Below, piece by piece: positions 22,109-23,383 of a stretch of DNA of 23,383 nucleotides. Each line of letters begins with the position of its first letter. Position 1 is the first letter of the stretch. The stretch covers positions 1-23,383 of the forward strand of contig DATAUH010000001.1 in assembly GCA_036268375.1 (NCBI GenBank), written 5' to 3'. Below the pieces are notes generated by a model, which saw only the letters and a list, made by a program, of their open reading frames with translations, was not told where the DNA came from and ran no database searches. Both the position numbers and the translations under genes were made by a program. This DNA comes from PALSA-243 sp036268375. GTDB lineage: Bacteria > Acidobacteriota > Terriglobia > Bryobacterales > Bryobacteraceae.

Positions 22109-23050
22109 TCACAGCGACATCAACAACAGCGCCTTCTGCGCATGCAGCCGGTTCTCCGCCTGATCGAACACCACAGACGCCGCGCTCTCCATTACCTCGT
22201 CCGTGACCTCTTCACCACGTTTCGCCGGCAGGCAGTGCATGAACAACGCCCCCGCCTCCGCTTTGGCCATCAACTTCTCATCCACCTGAAACGCCCGAAA
22301 CGCGGCCCGCCGCCGCGCCGCCTGGTCCTCCTGCCCCATACTGGCCCAAACGTCGGTATACACCGCGTGCGCGCCCTTCACTGCCGCCGCCGCGTCGTGC
22401 ACCACTTCAATCTTTCCGCCCGCAATCGCCGCCAGCCCCTCAGCCTGCGCCACCACTTCCGTATCCGGATCAAACCCCTTCGGACATCCGATGCTGAAAT
22501 CCATTCCCAATCTCGCCGCGCTCAGCATCAGCGAATGCGCCACGTTGTTGCCGTCGCCGATAAACGCCAGCTTGCGTCCGCGCACCTCGCCCCAATGCTC
22601 CATCATCGTCTGTACGTCCGCCAGTGCCTGGCACGGATGATACACGTCGCACAACGCGTTGATCACCGGAACCGACGACCATTTCGCCAGCTCCGTCACC
22701 GTCGCGTGCGCAAACACGCGCGCCACAATTCCGTTCACCCAGCGATCCAGATTCCGCGCGACATCCTTCAGCGGTTCGCGCACGCCAAGTTGCCCGTCCG
22801 ACGACACGCAATCACCGCCCAACTGCTTGATCGCCAGCTCAAACGTCAGCTTCGTACGCAGCGACGGCTTCTCAAACAGCAACGCAATCGATTTTCCCGT
22901 CAGCGCAGCGGAGTAGTCGCCCGGTCTCTCCTTCACCGCCGCCGCCAGATCCAGCAGCGCTGGCAACTCCTCGTCGGTCAAATCCAGATCCGACAAAAGG
23001 TCGGCCGCATTCATCTTCAAAACTCTCGCCGGATTCGCCAAAGTCGACAC
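22109..23050 (-). CDS. argF: Ornithine carbamoyltransferase
   Basis: The enzyme joins carbamoyl phosphate and ornithine to citrulline in arginine synthesis, in the cytoplasm. From the GTG at 23050 it is 313 residues, the normal length. The carbamoyl-phosphate loop reads FEKPSLRTKLTFE (S63 to K67), where most enzymes have STRTR. DVYHPCQALADVQTM, the ornithine-binding DVWASMG and the catalytic HCLPAKRGEEV are all present, which separates it from acetyl- or succinylornithine transcarbamylases. The frame extends ten codons to another GTG at 23080. That part overlaps an ARG-box-like operator, whereas GAGGAGAGG stands ideally before 23050. An internal ATG at residue 13 of this reading is a further option. 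Expression is probably repressed by ArgR. Confidence 0.95.
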   Translation of the reverse strand: MSTLANPARVLKMNAADLLSDLDLTDEELPALLDLAAAVKERPGDYSAALTGKSIALLFEKPSLRTKLTFELAIKQLGGDCVSSDGQLGVREPLKDVARNLDRWVNGIVARVFAHATVTELAKWSSVPVINALCDVYHPCQALADVQTMMEHWGEVRGRKLAFIGDGNNVAHSLMLSAARLGMDFSIGCPKGFDPDTEVVAQAEGLAAIAGGKIEVVHDAAAAVKGAHAVYTDVWASMGQEDQAARRRAAFRAFQVDEKLMAKAEAGALFMHCLPAKRGEEVTDEVMESAASVVFDQAENRLHAQKALLLMSL

Positions 23051-23063
23051 GGACCTCTCCTCA

Positions 23064-23101
23064 AATGAATAATTATCCACTCTAATGAATAATCACACAT
23101 T
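23064..23101 (-). promoter_or_regulatory. Tandem ARG-box-like operators of argF
   Basis: Two 18-base sites lie at 23064-23081 and 23084-23101, two bases apart. The first, written on the plus strand as AATGAATAATTATCCACT, fits the ARG box pattern WNTGAATWWWWATTCANW at 17 of 18 positions. The second keeps AATGAATAAT but fits the right half poorly. Pairs of ARG boxes two or three bases apart are the classical ArgR hexamer target. They overlap the -10 box and the likely transcription start. Confidence 0.7.
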
Positions 23102-23118
23102 TCAGTAGACGACGTCAA
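23089..23118 (-). promoter_or_regulatory. argF promoter
   Basis: On the minus strand TTGACG (23118-23113) is followed after 18 bases by GATTAT (23094-23089), preceded by TGT as an extended -10. Transcription would start near 23082, about 30 bases before the GTG at 23050. The -10 lies inside the distal ARG box. Confidence 0.6.
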
Positions 23119-23383
23119 TTCGGCTTGTTTGAAACCTGTGGAGTTCAGAGTTTTCCGACGCACAAGAGCAATCCCAAGGTGGCGAAGACGACGCAGCTAG
23201 CGCTGCCCGAGCGAACCACCGTCGCTCCACTTCTCCCGATCTAAATGTCGATCCGGCGGAGAAGCATGAGGAAATCGCCTGCCTCGATGGCGCACAATAT
23301 GCGGCCAGGAAGTTTCCCGGTTCCTTCTGGTGGAACTAGACCAGACAGCATTCACCACGACATGCTACTGCGCCAACAACTCC
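23119..23383. other. No supported gene upstream of argF
   Basis: This stretch holds only short frames: a plus-strand frame without an ATG ending at the TAG at 23336-23338, and a 36-codon minus-strand frame at 23241-23351. Neither has a ribosome binding site or a recognisable product. No RNA gene or repeat was seen. Confidence 0.4.

Noticed and set aside
22103..22118. Short stem GTCGC/GCGAC at the argF stop as a terminator.
   Set aside because: Five base pairs and no T-run; too weak to claim.
23134..23338. Plus-strand frame upstream of argF ending in KFPGSFWWN.
   Set aside because: The frame contains no ATG, GTG with ribosome binding site, or recognisable domain. It could be the relic of a gene, but nothing confirms it.
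23366..23383. Minus-strand reading GELLAQ followed by a stop, as if a gene ended just inside the window.
   Set aside because: Only about five codons are visible, too few to support a gene.
1..23383. Search for CRISPR arrays, tRNA/rRNA genes, insertion-sequence ends, toxin-antitoxin pairs and riboswitches.
   Set aside because: No regularly spaced repeats, cloverleaf-like sequence, transposase gene with terminal repeats, or recognisable riboswitch core was found by eye.

Overview
The window looks like chromosome from a soil Acidobacteriota bacterium, most likely of the Bryobacterales/Solibacterales type. This is inferred from content: two very long MacB/FtsX-type permeases without their own ATPase (the acidobacterial duplicated orphan permease, ADOP, architecture), a PadR regulator directly upstream of one of them, a TIGR03435-type secreted protein, a moderately high GC content and secreted polysaccharide-degrading enzymes. 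No rRNA, tRNA, CRISPR array, phage gene or complete insertion sequence was seen.

Layout. 1-4250: an unrecognised membrane protein (+), then on the minus strand an ADOP permease preceded by a 47-codon remnant of its PadR regulator gene, with its own promoter. Beyond that promoter lies a decayed, frameshifted scrap of a paralogue of the first gene. 4251-6297: a stand-alone GlcD-like FAD oxidase (+) and a small membrane zinc-ribbon protein (-). 6298-8907: a PpiD/SurA-like periplasmic folding factor and a DedA membrane protein, probably one transcript. 9028-10938: a cytoplasmic GH13 glucan-active enzyme with a CBM48 domain. 10944-16308: a minus-strand run of aldehyde dehydrogenase, secreted esterase and secreted GH3 glycosidase with a PA14 insert, consistent with plant-polysaccharide use. 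16410-17723: an M20-family carbamoylase/allantoate amidohydrolase with a signal peptide. 17825-20808: an intact PadR-ADOP pair. 20901-22017: a small unknown protein (+) and a TIGR03435 protein (-). 22109-23050: argF (-) behind a promoter that carries two tandem ARG-box-like operators. The last ~280 bases hold no gene I can support.

The strongest non-coding signals are four. (1) Tandem ARG boxes at argF. (2) Three genes in which a -10-like hexamer sits exactly six bases before the ATG with no ribosome binding site, suggesting leaderless mRNAs. (3) A promoter-spanning inverted repeat before the intact padR, and a comparable one before the broken padR. (4) A hairpin that hides the ribosome binding site of the GH13 gene. 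I found no wholly new multi-gene system. The most unusual item is the decayed padR joined to a still-intact permease and flanked by full and relic copies of the same unknown gene.
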